DNA from: Geobacter sp. AOG2
GTDB taxonomy: Bacteria; Desulfobacterota; Desulfuromonadia; Geobacterales; Pseudopelobacteraceae
Length of the DNA stretch: 64,000 bases
Assembly (NCBI RefSeq): GCF_019972295.1
Contig: NZ_BLJA01000001.1
Location: forward strand, 714,049-778,048
Direction of reading: 5' to 3'
In this document: one piece after another, positions 63,687-64,000 of the stretch
Layout: each line of letters begins with the position of its first letter
How positions within the stretch are numbered: position 1 is the first letter of the stretch
Notes under the pieces: model-generated
Seen by the model: only the letters and a program-made list of their open reading frames with translations
Databases searched by the model: none
Told to the model about the DNA's origin: nothing
Program-made: the position numbers and the translations under genes

Positions 63687-64000
63687 ATGGCAAAAATCAA
63701 CGACAACTACCTGAAACTGAAAGCAGGCTATCTGTTCCCGGAGATCGGCCGCCGCGTGCGCGCCTTTGCCGAGGCCAACCCGACCGCCAAGGTCATCCGC
63801 CTGGGCATCGGCGACGTCACCCGCCCCCTGGCCCCGGCCGTGATCAAGGCCTTCCACGACGCCGTGGACGATCTGGCGACTATCGACAAATTCGCCGGTT
63901 ACGGCCCGGAGCAGGGCTACGACTGGCTGATCGACGCCATCATCGAAAAATCCTACAAGCCGCTGGGGGTCAGTCTCAAAACGGACGAGATGTTCATCTC
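63687..64000 (+). CDS. dapL: LL-diaminopimelate aminotransferase (5' part)
   Basis: First about 104 residues; the gene continues past the window. [40 protein letters not shown] and [20 protein letters not shown] are the typical start of DapL, a class I/II PLP aminotransferase that converts tetrahydrodipicolinate directly to LL-diaminopimelate. Together with lysA, dapA and dapB it indicates the DapL route rather than the succinylase route. GAGGAGGATTGAGGCACCA precedes the ATG. Confidence 0.96.
   Translation, partial: MAKINDNYLKLKAGYLFPEIGRRVRAFAEANPTAKVIRLGIGDVTRPLAPAVIKAFHDAVDDLATIDKFAGYGPEQGYDWLIDAIIEKSYKPLGVSLKTDEMFI

Overview
The window looks like chromosomal DNA of a Geobacter-type bacterium (Geobacterales / Desulfuromonadia). 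This rests on gene content and order, not on a database search: nuoM-nuoN, an MglB/MglA pair, a dusB-ntrB-ntrC run, HDOD and EAL-HDOD regulators, a bacteriohemerythrin, DUF1847 and DUF2155 proteins, and a lysA-dapA-dapB-dapL lysine cluster that uses the diaminopimelate aminotransferase route. GC content is high, genes are dense, and operons show many ATGA or short overlaps. No rRNA, CRISPR array, intact insertion sequence or prophage was seen.

Layout. 1-2125: end of the complex I operon (nuoM 3' end, nuoN), closed by a strong terminator. 2363-4518: DUF2288 protein, a glycosyltransferase with an extra C-terminal domain, and a TSUP permease, all on the minus strand. 4802-5314: a pseudopilin. 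5315-5992: mostly non-coding, with what may be the decayed end of a flagellin-like gene. 5993-6496: DUF302 protein. 6755-11714: a sugar-phosphate operon (gnd-zwf-pgl-pgi), i.e. the oxidative pentose phosphate pathway plus phosphoglucose isomerase. 11873-12062: tRNA-Arg and tRNA-Phe, then a radical SAM/SPASM gene resembling AhbD. 13454-14975: mglB-mglA and a small conserved-looking gene behind a perfect hairpin. 15049-15662: tRNA-Ser and a DUF2155 lipoprotein. 15686-16808: rnhA and a PlsC-type acyltransferase. 16956-22429: Nudix, EAL-HDOD, RF-1-domain protein, MutS2, HNH and HAD hydrolase, closely packed.

22661-27372: a LysR/MFS divergent pair, DJ-1/PfpI, a CDP-diacylglycerol diphosphatase, an SMR pump and an isochorismatase-type hydrolase. 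27532-31207: dusB-ntrB-ntrC, transcribed leftward. 31411-34421: TatA/B, Hsp20, a small membrane protein, a 56-residue cysteine-rich protein, an enoyl-CoA hydratase, and a strongly diverged MoaE-like protein. 34493-38780: DUF1847, a membrane metalloprotease-like protein, HDOD and ligA. 38871-45957: an HD-domain protein, pyruvate dehydrogenase E1alpha/E1beta/E2 (no E3), a Lon-like AAA protease and a hemerythrin. 46014-50084: SAP-type mini protein, purC, PpiD/SurA-type chaperone, LOG protein. 50180-58359: a transpeptidase, LpxH, UPF0158, AI-2E transporter, CopA, flavin reductase, thiol peroxidase and Nudix. 58566-64000: lysA, dapA, dapB, a membrane diguanylate cyclase and the start of dapL.

The main non-genic structure is a family of five inverted-repeat elements of about 125-205 bp, scattered over 41 kb. 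Each copy begins essentially at the stop codon of a gene. They look like TA-flanked, MITE/REP-like elements that may end transcripts. A different inverted-repeat element lies between dapA and dapB. The most promising functional linkage is the translationally coupled pair of an RF-1/GGQ-domain protein and MutS2, which suggests a ribosome-rescue module.
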